DNA of 56,357 nt from Bacillota bacterium (GTDB taxonomy: Bacteria > Bacillota > Bacilli > Paenibacillales > Paenibacillaceae). The notes under the pieces were generated by a model, which saw only the letters and a list, made by a program, of their open reading frames with translations, was not told the origin of the DNA and did no database searches. The translations under genes were made by a program, and so were the position numbers. The first letter of the stretch is position 1, and each line of letters starts with the position of its first letter. The stretch covers positions 1-56,357 of the forward strand of contig JAEWPC010000057.1 of the NCBI GenBank assembly GCA_023460795.1. The letters are read 5' to 3'. Of the stretch, positions 41,981-51,226 are shown piece after piece.

Positions 41981-42865
41981 GTGAAACGGAAGAGCTGGAT
42001 TCATAAACAAGGCTGGGTCGGATACGCGTTCATCCTGCCGAACATGCTCGGCATCCTGGCGTTCTTCATCGTCCCGGCGCTGTTCTCGTTCGGACTGATG
42101 TTCACCGATTATCAATTCGCCAATCCGAACTGGCATTTCACCGGGCTCGACAACCTGAAGCGGATGTTCGACGACGATAACTTCTACAACGCGATCAAGC
42201 ATACCGCGATCTTCCTGCTCTCCGTTCCGGTATCGCTCGTGCTCGCGTTCCTCGTCGCGATGGTGCTCAACCGCAGCGTCTATCTGAAAGGCCTGCTGCG
42301 CGGCATGTTCTTCCTGCCGTACATCTCGAGCGGCGTCGCCGTCGCGTTCGTCTGGATGCTGCTGTTCCAGCCGTCGCACGGCCCGATCAACGAAGCGCTG
42401 CGGTGGATCGGCATTGCGTCGCCTCCGGGCTGGTTCGCCGATTCCGACACGGCGATGTACGCGATCGATATCGTGCAGATTTGGTTCATGCTCGGATATA
42501 ACATGATTATCTACTTGGCGGCGCTGCAGGAAGTGTCGGCCGAGCAGCTCGAAGCGGCGAAGATCGACGGCGCGGGCACTCGCACCATTGCGTGGCGCAT
42601 CGTCTGGCCGCTCGTCAGCCCGACGACGTTCCTGCTGCTTATCACCGGCCTCATCATGACGATTAAGTCATTCTCCCTGATTCAAGCGATCACGCAAGGC
42701 GGTCCGAGCGGAAGCACGACGATCCTGTCGCTGTTCGTGTACAAGACGGCGTTCAGCTATTACGAAATGGGTTACGCCTCGGCGATTTCGTGGTTCCTGT
42801 TCGCGGTCATCCTGATCATCACCGTTATCCAGTGGGTCGGCCAGAAACGCTGGGTTCATTACTAG
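41981..42865 (+). CDS. Sugar ABC transporter permease (MalF-like)
   Basis: A 294-residue permease with six membrane segments. The EAA loop reads LQEVSAEQLEAAKIDGAGTRTIAWRI near residue 185, where the ATPase docks. GTG start behind AAAGGCGGCG. Forms a heterodimer with the next gene product. Short spacing on both sides; same operon. Confidence 0.92.
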   Translation: MKRKSWIHKQGWVGYAFILPNMLGILAFFIVPALFSFGLMFTDYQFANPNWHFTGLDNLKRMFDDDNFYNAIKHTAIFLLSVPVSLVLAFLVAMVLNRSVYLKGLLRGMFFLPYISSGVAVAFVWMLLFQPSHGPINEALRWIGIASPPGWFADSDTAMYAIDIVQIWFMLGYNMIIYLAALQEVSAEQLEAAKIDGAGTRTIAWRIVWPLVSPTTFLLLITGLIMTIKSFSLIQAITQGGPSGSTTILSLFVYKTAFSYYEMGYASAISWFLFAVILIITVIQWVGQKRWVHY

Positions 42866-42880
42866 AAAGGAGAGGACCTC

Positions 42881-43702
42881 ATGCTCGAAACCGGAAAAAG
42901 GGTCAAGCTGCCCGTCACCGTCCTTATGCTCGTCGCCGGCCTGTTCATGATCCTCCCTTTCCTGTGGATGATCAGCACGTCGTTCCAGACGCCTAGCGAA
43001 GTGTTCACGAAGTGGCTGCCGTCCAAGCTCGATTGGAGCAACCACGAGCGGATTTGGACGGGCAACTACAACTTCGTGCCGTATTATTTGAACTCCGTCA
43101 AAGTATCGGTCATCTCCACGGTCGGCGCGGTATTCCTGTCGTCGCTCGCGGCGTACGGGTTCGCTCGTACCGAATTCAAGGGACGCGATGTGCTGTTCCT
43201 TGTCTACCTATCGATGATGATGATTCCGCCTCAGGTTATTTTCGTCCCGAAATTCATCATGTTCAATTGGCTGCACATCTACAACACGCATTGGGCGCTC
43301 ATTCTCCCGGGTATGTTCTCGATCTTCGGCGTGTTCATGCTCCGCCAGTTCTTCATGAGCATTCCGAAGGAAATCACGGAATCCGCGTTCCTCGACGGGG
43401 CCGGGCACTTCCGTATCTTCTTCCGCCTGATTCTGCCGCTAGCGAAGCCCGCGCTCGCGACGTTCGCGATCATCGACTTCTCCTGGCATTGGAACGACTA
43501 CGAGAACGCGCTCGTGTTCCTGACGAGTCCGAGGCTGTACACGATTCCGCTCGGCTTGCAGAACTTCATTCTCGAGAACAACGTCGACTACAACGGCATG
43601 ATGGCGGCTTCCGCCGCGGCGATCGTACCGATGATCGTCATTTTCCTCATCGGCCAACGCTATATAATCCAAGGTATTTCAAGCTCCGCCGTAAAAGGCT
43701 GA
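42881..43702 (+). CDS. Sugar ABC transporter permease (MalG-like)
   Basis: A 273-residue permease with six membrane segments and the EAA loop (SIPKEITESAFLDGAGHFRIF) near residue 170. It starts 15 bases after the MalF-like gene with AAAGGAGAGG upstream and is followed after 19 bases by the FAD protein gene, so import and metabolism of one substrate are probably linked. Confidence 0.92.
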   Translation: MLETGKRVKLPVTVLMLVAGLFMILPFLWMISTSFQTPSEVFTKWLPSKLDWSNHERIWTGNYNFVPYYLNSVKVSVISTVGAVFLSSLAAYGFARTEFKGRDVLFLVYLSMMMIPPQVIFVPKFIMFNWLHIYNTHWALILPGMFSIFGVFMLRQFFMSIPKEITESAFLDGAGHFRIFFRLILPLAKPALATFAIIDFSWHWNDYENALVFLTSPRLYTIPLGLQNFILENNVDYNGMMAASAAAIVPMIVIFLIGQRYIIQGISSSAVKG

Positions 43703-43721
43703 TTCTTAGGAGGTACATCGC

Positions 43722-45968
43722 ATGAGACACGAAACGGTTACAACGGACATTACCGTCGTAGGGGGAGGTCTTGCCGGCATTAGCGCCGCGATCGCCGCCG
43801 CCCGCATGGGGCTAACGGTTTCCCTCGTACAGAACCGCCCGGTGCTCGGAGGCAATTCCAGTTCGGAGGTGCGTGTCTGGGTATGCGGAGCGACGAGCCA
43901 CGGCGTCAACCGGTATGCCCGGGAGACGGGCATTATGGGAGAGCTGTTCGTAGAGAACCAGTACCGCAATCCGGAAGGCAACCCTTACCTGTGGGACGTG
44001 ACGTTGCTCGAGGCGGTGAAGGCGGAACCTAACATCGCCTTGTATTTAAACACGGACGTAAGGGAAGTCGAAGCGTCAGGCGAGCTGGACGACCGGACGA
44101 TTCGCAGCGTGACGGGGTGGATGATGGGCTCCGAACGGCTCATTCGCTTCGAAAGCGAGATGTTCCTGGATTGCTCCGGCGACGGCCTCGTCGGATTCCT
44201 GGCCGGTGCGGCTTACCGGCTCGGGCGCGAAGCGCGCCATGAGTACGACGAGGACTGGGCGCCGGAAGTCGCCGATGACATTACGCTCGGCAGCACGATG
44301 CTATTCTATACGAAGGACGTCGGCAAGCCGGTGAGGTTCGTCGCGCCTACGTTCGCCAAGGATATTACGACGACTTCGATTCCGATCAAGCGGGTTATCC
44401 GCAGCGGCGACTCGGGCTGCCATTACTGGTGGATCGAATGGGGCGGCGAGCTCGACACGGTGCACGAGAACGAACGAATCCGCGACGAACTGTGGTCGGT
44501 TATTTACGGAATATGGGATTATATCAAGAACAGCGGACAGTTCGACGCGGACAACATGACGCTCGAGTGGGTCGGCTCCGTGCCGGGCAAGCGCGAATAC
44601 CGCCGCTTCGTCGGCGATACGGTGCTGACGCAGAACGACGTTATCGCCCAGCGGCCGTTCGAGGACCGCGTCGCCTTCGGCGGCTGGTCGATCGATCTGC
44701 ATCCGCCGCAAGGGATGTATGCGCAGGAAAGCGGGTCGAAACATCTGCACCCGGACGGCATCTATCACATTCCGTTCGGCTCGCTGTACTCGAAGAACGT
44801 CCGCAACCTGCTGTTCGCTGGACGCAACGTCAGCGCGACGCATGTCGCGTTCGGCACGACGCGCGTCATGGCGACGTGTGCGGTCATGGGCGAGGCGGCC
44901 GGCTTCGGCGCGGCCCTGTCGCTAATGAAGGGCGTAACCCCGCGGGAGCTACGCGAGAAGCATCTCGCAGAGCTGCAACAGACGATGCTGAAGCACGATT
45001 CGTCGATCATCGGCTTGCGCAACGAAGACGCGGCGGATTTGGCACGGGGCGGAGTCGCGAGCGCGTCGAGCGCCATGCGAGAGATTCTACTTGACCGACC
45101 GACGGAAGCGTACGCGCTGGATAGAGACATCGGCCTGCTGTTTCCGGTTGAAGGACCGATGAACGGCTTGAAGCTTCTCGTGTCGGCGAGCGAGGCGACG
45201 ACGCTGCGCGTAGAGCTATGGGATACGGGGCGCGGGGAGAATTACGTGCCGGCGAACGAAAGATACGTAGTCGACATCGCCGTCGGAGCAGGCGAGTTGC
45301 AATGGGTGAACGTGCCGGTCGGCGGAGACTTGTTCGGCGACGAGCCTTGTAATGCGTTCCTGATCGTACGGAAGAACGATTCCGCGAGCCTGCACAAATC
45401 GGCCGTTCCGCTGTCGGGCGTCATCGCGTTCGAACGCGGAGCGAAACCGCTCGTCAGCTCGAACCTCGAGGATCATCAGCCGGATCAGCCGGTCGTCGAA
45501 TGGAACCAGCGACGACTCGTTCGACAGCCTTTCTGTTTCGCGGTCGAGACTAGCGCCTATACGGCGGATAAGGCCATCGATGGATATCGGCGTCCATACG
45601 GGGGCCCGCACATGTGGGTTTCCGAGCCTCTTGCGGCAGGCGGAGCCGCGTGGTTGGAAGTGCGGTTGGCGCGAGAAGCCGACCTAGCCGAAGTCCATTT
45701 GACGTTCAATGACGACGTCAACGAAGATCTAATCAACCTGCATCATCATGAAACGCCTTTCGCCGTTATTCCCGAGCTTGCCAGAAACTATGAGGTTCAG
45801 GCGTTCGCTGGAGGAGAGTGGAAGACGCTAGTGAGCGTCACGGATAATCGCAGGCGCAAGCGCGTTCATCGGTTGGCCCGGCCTGTTCGCGCAGAGAGCA
45901 TTCGCGTCGTCGTCTACGAGACGAATGGCGGAGAACGCGCGGAATTGGTGGAAGTGCGGGCGTATTAA
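43722..45968 (+). CDS. FAD-dependent oxidoreductase with C-terminal discoidin-like domain
   Basis: A 748-residue protein. The N-terminal FAD domain has GGGLAG (residues 14-19) and GGNSSSEVRV (43-52), features of the FAD-dependent family sometimes annotated xanthan-lyase-like. The flavoprotein part runs to about residue 430 (GRNVSATHVAFGTTRVMATC). The final 140 residues look like an F5/8 type C fold (AIDGY...MWVSEP...WLEVRL...VVVYETNGG), unusual in a cytoplasmic enzyme. There is no signal peptide. Last gene of the sugar importer operon; it probably oxidises the imported sugar or a derivative. Substrate unknown. A terminator follows. Confidence 0.82.
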   Translation: MRHETVTTDITVVGGGLAGISAAIAAARMGLTVSLVQNRPVLGGNSSSEVRVWVCGATSHGVNRYARETGIMGELFVENQYRNPEGNPYLWDVTLLEAVKAEPNIALYLNTDVREVEASGELDDRTIRSVTGWMMGSERLIRFESEMFLDCSGDGLVGFLAGAAYRLGREARHEYDEDWAPEVADDITLGSTMLFYTKDVGKPVRFVAPTFAKDITTTSIPIKRVIRSGDSGCHYWWIEWGGELDTVHENERIRDELWSVIYGIWDYIKNSGQFDADNMTLEWVGSVPGKREYRRFVGDTVLTQNDVIAQRPFEDRVAFGGWSIDLHPPQGMYAQESGSKHLHPDGIYHIPFGSLYSKNVRNLLFAGRNVSATHVAFGTTRVMATCAVMGEAAGFGAALSLMKGVTPRELREKHLAELQQTMLKHDSSIIGLRNEDAADLARGGVASASSAMREILLDRPTEAYALDRDIGLLFPVEGPMNGLKLLVSASEATTLRVELWDTGRGENYVPANERYVVDIAVGAGELQWVNVPVGGDLFGDEPCNAFLIVRKNDSASLHKSAVPLSGVIAFERGAKPLVSSNLEDHQPDQPVVEWNQRRLVRQPFCFAVETSAYTADKAIDGYRRPYGGPHMWVSEPLAAGGAAWLEVRLAREADLAEVHLTFNDDVNEDLINLHHHETPFAVIPELARNYEVQAFAGGEWKTLVSVTDNRRRKRVHRLARPVRAESIRVVVYETNGGERAELVEVRAY

Positions 45969-45983
45969 TGCCAACTAAAAAAT

Positions 45984-46027
45984 GCGACACCTTTCCGGAG
46001 ATTCCGGAGGAGGCGTCGCCTTTTTTT
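45984..46027 (+). terminator. Terminator of the sugar-importer operon
   Basis: GCGAC and TCCGGA arms pair with TCCGGA and GTCGC, followed by seven T. Right border of the sugar block. Confidence 0.85.
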
Positions 46028-46121
46028 GCCCATTGCTTGATTCCACCGTAAAATCGTAAGGCTGGCAGATTCTTAAATCGAACCTTAAATTAGCACGACT
46101 CCAAATGAATCATCCATCATT

Positions 46122-46164
46122 AACCACATGCGAGTGTCGTCACTCCATGTGGTTATTTTTTTTT
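46122..46164 (+). terminator. Strong terminator without an upstream gene
   Basis: AACCACATG and GAGTG pair with CACTC and ATGTGGTT around TCGT, followed by nine T (with one A before). The preceding operon already ends at 46027 and no gene lies between. It may end an unannotated short RNA or guard the urt promoter. The rest of 45969-46392 holds the GlnR/TnrA sites and promoter listed separately. Confidence 0.85.
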
Positions 46165-46194
46165 GAGTTAAGGCGCATCAATATCAGAATTTAA

Positions 46195-46211
46195 TGTTAA
46201 GTTATATAACA
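46195..46211. promoter_or_regulatory. TnrA/GlnR box 1
   Basis: TGTTA-AGTTATA-TAACA is a perfect TGTNA-N7-TNACA palindrome, the binding site of the nitrogen regulators TnrA and GlnR. It is centred about 110 bases upstream of the expected urtA transcription start. Confidence 0.75.
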
Positions 46212-46267
46212 CATCTGAGGCATATAGGAGGCAATTTTTTCGCAAAACAGAATAATATCAATTATTA

Positions 46268-46284
46268 TGTCATGTATATTGACA
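46268..46284. promoter_or_regulatory. TnrA/GlnR box 2 over the urt -35
   Basis: TGTCA-TGTATAT-TGACA is a second perfect TGTNA-N7-TNACA palindrome. Its right arm is the -35 hexamer itself, so binding here should repress, while box 1 could activate or form a loop. Paenibacillus GlnR uses this consensus. Confidence 0.75.
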
Positions 46285-46308
46285 CAAACAAGACAATAGC
46301 CATATAAT
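46279..46308 (+). promoter_or_regulatory. Sigma-A promoter of the urt operon
   Basis: Consensus TTGACA (46279-46284), 18-base spacer, consensus TATAAT (46303-46308). Leader of about 80 bases before urtA. Confidence 0.85.
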
Positions 46309-46392
46309 TTAAACACGAACGGGGCGCTTGTGGAGAGAACCTAACGTTCGGGAATTAGGAGAGAAACCATACAAAGATCGGGGAGTGGAAGG

Positions 46393-47649
46393 ATGAGGAA
46401 GGGCAATTGGGTAAAAGGCTTTGCATTGGCGTTAGCGGCAACTCTGGTATTGGCAGCATGCGGGAATAACAACAATGAGAATGCGGGAAGTTCTTCCGCG
46501 GCGCCGGCTTCGTCTTCGGCGGCAGCGTCCGGCGACAAGGTAAAGGTCGGCATTCTTCATTCGTTAAGCGGCACGATGGCGATCAGCGAAGTAACCGTTA
46601 AGAACTCCGAGCTTATGGCGATTAAAGAGATCAACGCCAAAGGCGGGGTACTCGGCAAACAGATCGAGCCCGTGATCGAAGACGGAGCTTCGGATTGGCC
46701 GACGTTCGCGGAGAAAGCCCGCAAGCTGATCTCGGAAGATAAAGTCGCGACGGTATTCGGCGGATGGACGTCCGCTAGCCGTAAAGCGATGCTTCCGGTA
46801 TTCGAAGAGCTGAACGGCCTGCTCTGGTATCCGGTGCAATACGAAGGCCTGGAATCATCCCCTAACATCTTCTACACCGGCGCGACGACGAACCAACAAA
46901 TCATCCCTTCCGTAGACTTCCTGCTCGAGAAGGGCAAGAAGAAAGTGTTCCTGCTCGGCTCCGACTACGTGTTCCCTCGTACCGCGAACAAGATCATCAA
47001 AGCGCAGCTCGCGGCCAAAGGCGGAGAGACGGTCGCCGAAGAGTACACGCCGCTCGGACATACGGACTACACGACCATTATCGCGAAGATCAAAGAAGCG
47101 AAGCCGGACGTCGTGTACAACACGCTTAACGGCGACAGCAACGTGGCCTTCTTCAAGCAATTGAAGGATGCGGGCATTTCCTCCTCGGACCTGATGACGG
47201 TATCCGTCAGCGTTGCGGAAGAAGAAGTGAAAGGCATCGGGCCAGAGTACTTAACGGGACATCTCGTCGCTTGGGATTACTATCAGACGACGGATACGCC
47301 GGAGAACAAAGTGTTCGTGGAAAGCTTCAAGAAAGAATACGGCGCGGACAGCGTAACGAGCGATCCGATGGAAGCGGGTTACGTGGCAGTCTATCTGTGG
47401 GCGGCCGCAGCCGAGAAAGCCGGTTCATTCGATGTAGATAAAGTGAAAGCCGCGGCAGCGGGCATCGAGTTTAATGCACCGGAAGGCAAAGTCACGATCG
47501 ATGGAGAGAACCAGCACATTTACAAAACCGTTCGGATCGGCGAAATCCAAGCAGACGGTCAAATCGTAGAGCTGTGGAACTCCGGCGGACCGGTCAAACC
47601 GGATCCTTATCTGAAAACATACGATTGGGCTAAAGGACTTAGCGAGTAA
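46393..47649 (+). CDS. urtA: Urea ABC transporter, substrate-binding lipoprotein UrtA
   Basis: A 418-residue lipoprotein: signal with VLAACG (Cys near residue 22), Ser/Ala-rich tether, then a type I periplasmic-binding fold. VGILHSLSGTMAISE, the GGWTSASRKAMLPVFEE segment and LWYPVQYEGLE are typical of UrtA rather than branched-chain amino acid binders. First gene of a five-gene urea importer. GGAAGG is directly before the ATG. Transcription is probably nitrogen-regulated through the two TnrA/GlnR boxes. Confidence 0.93.
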   Translation: MRKGNWVKGFALALAATLVLAACGNNNNENAGSSSAAPASSSAAASGDKVKVGILHSLSGTMAISEVTVKNSELMAIKEINAKGGVLGKQIEPVIEDGASDWPTFAEKARKLISEDKVATVFGGWTSASRKAMLPVFEELNGLLWYPVQYEGLESSPNIFYTGATTNQQIIPSVDFLLEKGKKKVFLLGSDYVFPRTANKIIKAQLAAKGGETVAEEYTPLGHTDYTTIIAKIKEAKPDVVYNTLNGDSNVAFFKQLKDAGISSSDLMTVSVSVAEEEVKGIGPEYLTGHLVAWDYYQTTDTPENKVFVESFKKEYGADSVTSDPMEAGYVAVYLWAAAAEKAGSFDVDKVKAAAAGIEFNAPEGKVTIDGENQHIYKTVRIGEIQADGQIVELWNSGGPVKPDPYLKTYDWAKGLSE

Positions 47650-47675
47650 CGAACATCGTTTAGCCACACTAGAGC

Positions 47676-47711
47676 AGGGGGAAGCGTTCGGCGACAGTCG
47701 GACCTTCCCCT
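47676..47711 (+). promoter_or_regulatory. Stem-loop between urtA and urtB
   Basis: GGGGGAAG pairs with CTTCCCC around an 18-19-base loop; no T tract. As in the sugar operon, it may raise the ratio of binding protein to permease. Confidence 0.55.
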
Positions 47712-47744
47712 CGCTTGTACCGAAGGACCGAGGAGGTTCCGCCG

Positions 47745-48650
47745 ATGGAAATATGGGTAACGCAATTGTTCAACGGGTTAAGCGTTAGCTCGATTCTGCT
47801 GTTGATCGCGCTCGGGCTGGCCATTACGTTCGGGCTTATGCGGGTCATTAACATGGCGCACGGGGAATTTATCATGATCGGCGCTTATGGGGCGTATATG
47901 ACGCAAGAAATTTTCAAATCGTCGTTCCCTAAGGGAATGTTCGACGCATACTTCCCGCTGGCGATTCTCGTAAGCTTCGGGCTTGCGTTCGCCATCGGCT
48001 TCCTGCTCGAAGTTACATTGATTCGCTTCTTGTATGGCAGGCCGCTGGACAGCTTGCTGGCGACTTGGGGCGTCGGATTGATGCTGCAGCAGCTTGCGCG
48101 GTCTATTTTCGGGGCGCCGAACGTCGGCGTTGTAAGTCCTTCATGGCTGAACGGGGGACTTAATCTAATGGGTGGAGTCGTGTTTCCGTACAAAAGGTTG
48201 TTTATTATTGCGCTCGTCATTCTCATTCTGGTAGGCATGTACTTCTATATCTACCGCAGCGGCGCCGGACGCCGGATGCGCGCGGTCATGCAGAACCGGG
48301 ATATGGCGGCTTGCCTGGGCATCTCGACCCGGCGGGTCGACGCGCTCACGTTCGCGATCGGATCGGGCATCGCCGGCATCGCGGGCTGCGCGCTTACGTT
48401 AATCGGACCGATCGGGCCGTCTATCGGCACTTATTATATCGTCGACGCGTTCATGGTCGTCGTGCTCGGCGGCGTCGGCAAGCTCGTCGGCACCGTGGCC
48501 GGAGCGCTTGGCATCGGCATGTTCAATACGATGTTCGAGTGGTGGACGGACGCGTCGCTCGGCAAAGTACTCGTGTTCCTCTGCATCGTCGCATTCCTAC
48601 AATGGAAGCCGATGGGGATGTTCGCGGTTCGTACGCGTCAGCTCGACTAA
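47745..48650 (+). CDS. urtB: Urea ABC transporter permease UrtB
   Basis: A 301-residue LivH-like permease with about eight hydrophobic segments. VINMAHGEFIMIGAYGAY and SGIAGIAGCALTLIGPIGPSIGTYYIVDAF are conserved in UrtB. ATG 47745 follows GAGGAGG; an earlier in-frame ATG at 47715 has a weaker context. Works with UrtC as the membrane pore. Confidence 0.92.
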   Translation: MEIWVTQLFNGLSVSSILLLIALGLAITFGLMRVINMAHGEFIMIGAYGAYMTQEIFKSSFPKGMFDAYFPLAILVSFGLAFAIGFLLEVTLIRFLYGRPLDSLLATWGVGLMLQQLARSIFGAPNVGVVSPSWLNGGLNLMGGVVFPYKRLFIIALVILILVGMYFYIYRSGAGRRMRAVMQNRDMAACLGISTRRVDALTFAIGSGIAGIAGCALTLIGPIGPSIGTYYIVDAFMVVVLGGVGKLVGTVAGALGIGMFNTMFEWWTDASLGKVLVFLCIVAFLQWKPMGMFAVRTRQLD

Positions 48651-48665
48651 GCTCGAAGGAAGCAG

Positions 48666-49778
48666 GTGATTGCGTTGCTATCTTCTATCCGAAAGCCTCG
48701 CAGCCTATGGCTGCTGATCGGCTACGTCGCCGCATCGGGGTTGCTGTTGTCGGCTCCGATGTACTTGAGTGATTTTCGGTTGAATCTATTGGCGAAGTGT
48801 CTTGCGTTCGCGATCGTCGCCCTGGGACTCGACCTGTTGTGGGGGTATACCGGCATTCTGAGCTTGGGGCATGGCGTCTTCTTCGGACTTGGCGCTTACG
48901 CGATGGCGATGCACTTGAAGCTTGAAGCGAGCGGGTCTCGGTTGCCCGACTTCATGGATTGGATGGGGCTGACGAAGCTGCCTTGGTTCTGGGAGCCGTT
49001 CAAGAGCTTTGCCTTCGCCGCCTTGATGGGGATCGCGATTCCGGCAGTATTGGCGCTGTTGCTCGGCTACTTTACGTTCAGGAACCGGATTCGCGGAGTT
49101 TACTTTACGATTCTGACGCAGGCGCTCGTGATCATTACCGTCACCTTGTTCGTCGGGCAACAAGCCTATACGGGCGGTACTAACGGACTGACGGGTTACA
49201 CGAAGCTGCTCGGTTACAGCTTGAAATCCGATACCGCCAAGACGATGGTGTACCTCGCGACCGTCGTCGCGCTCATCGTCGCTTTCATCGTCTGCAGGTA
49301 TTTAGTGAAGAGTCGCTTCGGCAAGGTGCTGCGCGCGATCCGCGACGGCGAGAACCGCACGCGGTTCCTCGGCTACGATCCGGCGAAGTATCAGATGGCG
49401 GCCTTCGCCGTCTCGGCAGGGCTAGCCGGTCTGGCCGGAATGCTCTTCGTTCTGCACGTCGGCATTATCTCGCCTACGATGATGGCGATCGTTCCGTCGA
49501 TCGAGCTCGTGCTTCTCGTGGCGATCGGCGGACGGGGAACGCTCGTCGGCGCGGTCGTCGGGGCGATTATCATGACGCAAGCCAAGAGCGAGCTGAGCGC
49601 GTCTTACCCGGATTTCTGGTTGTTCTTGCTCGGCGCTCTGTTCATCGTCGTGACGGTATTCCTGCCGGGCGGCCTTGTCGGCCTGATCCGGCAAGCCAGC
49701 TCATTATTAACGAGGAGGCGGAAGACGGATGACATCCAGCTCCATACTGTCGTGCCGGAAGGTAACCGTGTCGTTTGA
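48666..49778 (+). CDS. urtC: Urea ABC transporter permease UrtC
   Basis: A 370-residue LivM-like permease. DLLWGYTGILSLGHGVFFGLGAYAMAMH near residue 56 is characteristic, followed by FTILTQALVIITV, YTGGTNGLTGY and SAGLAGLAGMLFVLHVG. The start is GTG 48666 or TTG 48675. Its 3' end overlaps the urtD start by 50 bases, so the two are tightly coupled. Confidence 0.92.
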   Translation: MIALLSSIRKPRSLWLLIGYVAASGLLLSAPMYLSDFRLNLLAKCLAFAIVALGLDLLWGYTGILSLGHGVFFGLGAYAMAMHLKLEASGSRLPDFMDWMGLTKLPWFWEPFKSFAFAALMGIAIPAVLALLLGYFTFRNRIRGVYFTILTQALVIITVTLFVGQQAYTGGTNGLTGYTKLLGYSLKSDTAKTMVYLATVVALIVAFIVCRYLVKSRFGKVLRAIRDGENRTRFLGYDPAKYQMAAFAVSAGLAGLAGMLFVLHVGIISPTMMAIVPSIELVLLVAIGGRGTLVGAVVGAIIMTQAKSELSASYPDFWLFLLGALFIVVTVFLPGGLVGLIRQASSLLTRRRKTDDIQLHTVVPEGNRVV

Positions 49779-50514
49779 CGGCTTCAAAGCCGTGCAGGAT
49801 ATGAGTCTCGAATTAGTGCCCGGAGAGCTTCGGTTCCTGATCGGTCCGAACGGGGCGGGGAAAACGACGATGCTGGACGCGATCTGCGGGAAGGTGAAGC
49901 CGGCCGCGGGATCCGTGTTGTTCAACGGCAAACGGGGCGAGGTCGACGTGACCCGCCGCAAAGAGCACGAGATTGCGCAGCTCGGCATCGGGCGCAAGTT
50001 CCAGACGCCGTCGATCTTCTCGGGGTTGACGGTCGAAGAGAACTTGGAGATCGCGATGGCTCAGAATCGGGGCGTATGGGCGACGCTTCGGGCGAAGATG
50101 GTCAAGGCCGACCAAGAGCGGATCGATGCCGAGCTTGAGCTGATCGGTCTCGGCGATAAGAAGAGGCTTCGCGCCGGCTTGTTGTCCCACGGCGAGAAGC
50201 AGTGGCTCGAGATCGGCATGATGCTGCTGCAGGAGCCGGAAATTCTGCTGCTCGACGAGCCAGTCGCCGGTATGACGGACAAAGAAACCGACAAGACGGG
50301 CGAGCTGCTGCAGGAGATCGTCCGGAAGCGGACGGTCGTCGTCGTCGAGCACGACATGGAATTCGTTCGCAACTTCGCCAGCAAGGTGACCGTCATGCAC
50401 GAAGGCAAGCTGCTGAAGGAAGGTTCGATGGACGAAGTGCAAAGAGACGATCGGGTGGCGGAAGTCTACTTGGGCAAAAGGCGGGATTACGATGCTATCA
50501 GTTCAACGGCTTGA
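49729..50514 (+). CDS. urtD: Urea ABC transporter ATPase UrtD
   Basis: A 261-residue LivG-like ATPase: Walker A GPNGAGKTT near residue 38, signature LSHGEKQWLEIGM, Walker B EILLLDEPVAGMT and switch His in VVVEHDMEFV. LSHGEKQWLE is typical of UrtD. Overlaps urtC by 50 and urtE by 23 bases. Confidence 0.93.
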   Translation: MTSSSILSCRKVTVSFDGFKAVQDMSLELVPGELRFLIGPNGAGKTTMLDAICGKVKPAAGSVLFNGKRGEVDVTRRKEHEIAQLGIGRKFQTPSIFSGLTVEENLEIAMAQNRGVWATLRAKMVKADQERIDAELELIGLGDKKRLRAGLLSHGEKQWLEIGMMLLQEPEILLLDEPVAGMTDKETDKTGELLQEIVRKRTVVVVEHDMEFVRNFASKVTVMHEGKLLKEGSMDEVQRDDRVAEVYLGKRRDYDAISSTA

Positions 50515-51199
50515 GGCTGGTTATGGGGAGAGCGTTATCCTGCGCGACGTCTCGCTCGAGGTCGAGCCGGGGCAAGTCGTCTGCCTGATGGGCCGCAACG
50601 GCGTAGGCAAGTCGACGCTCGTGAAGAGTATCATGGGGCTGCTTAAGGCGAGGAAGGGCTCCGTCTCCTTCGATGGCGCGGACGTGACGAAGCGCGCGCC
50701 CGGAGAGCGGGCGAGGGGCGGGATCGGATACGTGCCGCAGGGACGCGAGATTTTCTCTCAACTGACGGTGTACGAGAATCTTCGGGTCGGGCTCGAAGCC
50801 AGCCGCGACAAGGCGAAGCGCAAGAGCAAGGACATTCCGTCGATCGCGGTCGAGAAGTTCCCGATTCTGCCGGAATTCTACCAGCGCCGCGGAGGCGACT
50901 TGAGCGGAGGGCAACAGCAGCAGCTGGCGTTCGCCCGGGCGCTCATCTCGGAGCCGGAGCTCCTGCTGCTCGACGAGCCGACCGAGGGCATTCAGCCCTC
51001 GATCGTCGAAGCGATCCAAGACGTCATTCGCTCGATCCGCGACGAAGGCAAGACGGCGATTCTGCTCGTCGAGCAGAGTCTGGAATTCGTGAAGAGTGTC
51101 GGAGATCGCTTCTACATTATGGAGAAGGGCGCGATCGTCTGGCAGGGCGGCCGCGAGGAACTGGACGATCCGGCGGTCATGAAGTATTTGACGGTGTGA
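50492..51199 (+). CDS. urtE: Urea ABC transporter ATPase UrtE
   Basis: A 235-residue LivF-like ATPase: Walker A GRNGVGKST near residue 33, signature LSGGQQQQLAFARAL, Walker B LLLLDEPTEGIQPS. EGIQPS after Walker B is typical of UrtE. The ATG follows AAAGGCGGG within the end of urtD. Last gene of the urea importer; a repeat cluster follows. Confidence 0.93.
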   Translation: MLSVQRLEAGYGESVILRDVSLEVEPGQVVCLMGRNGVGKSTLVKSIMGLLKARKGSVSFDGADVTKRAPGERARGGIGYVPQGREIFSQLTVYENLRVGLEASRDKAKRKSKDIPSIAVEKFPILPEFYQRRGGDLSGGQQQQLAFARALISEPELLLLDEPTEGIQPSIVEAIQDVIRSIRDEGKTAILLVEQSLEFVKSVGDRFYIMEKGAIVWQGGREELDDPAVMKYLTV

Positions 51200-51226
51200 C
51201 GGGTCGGCGATCGGCGAGGATACGCA

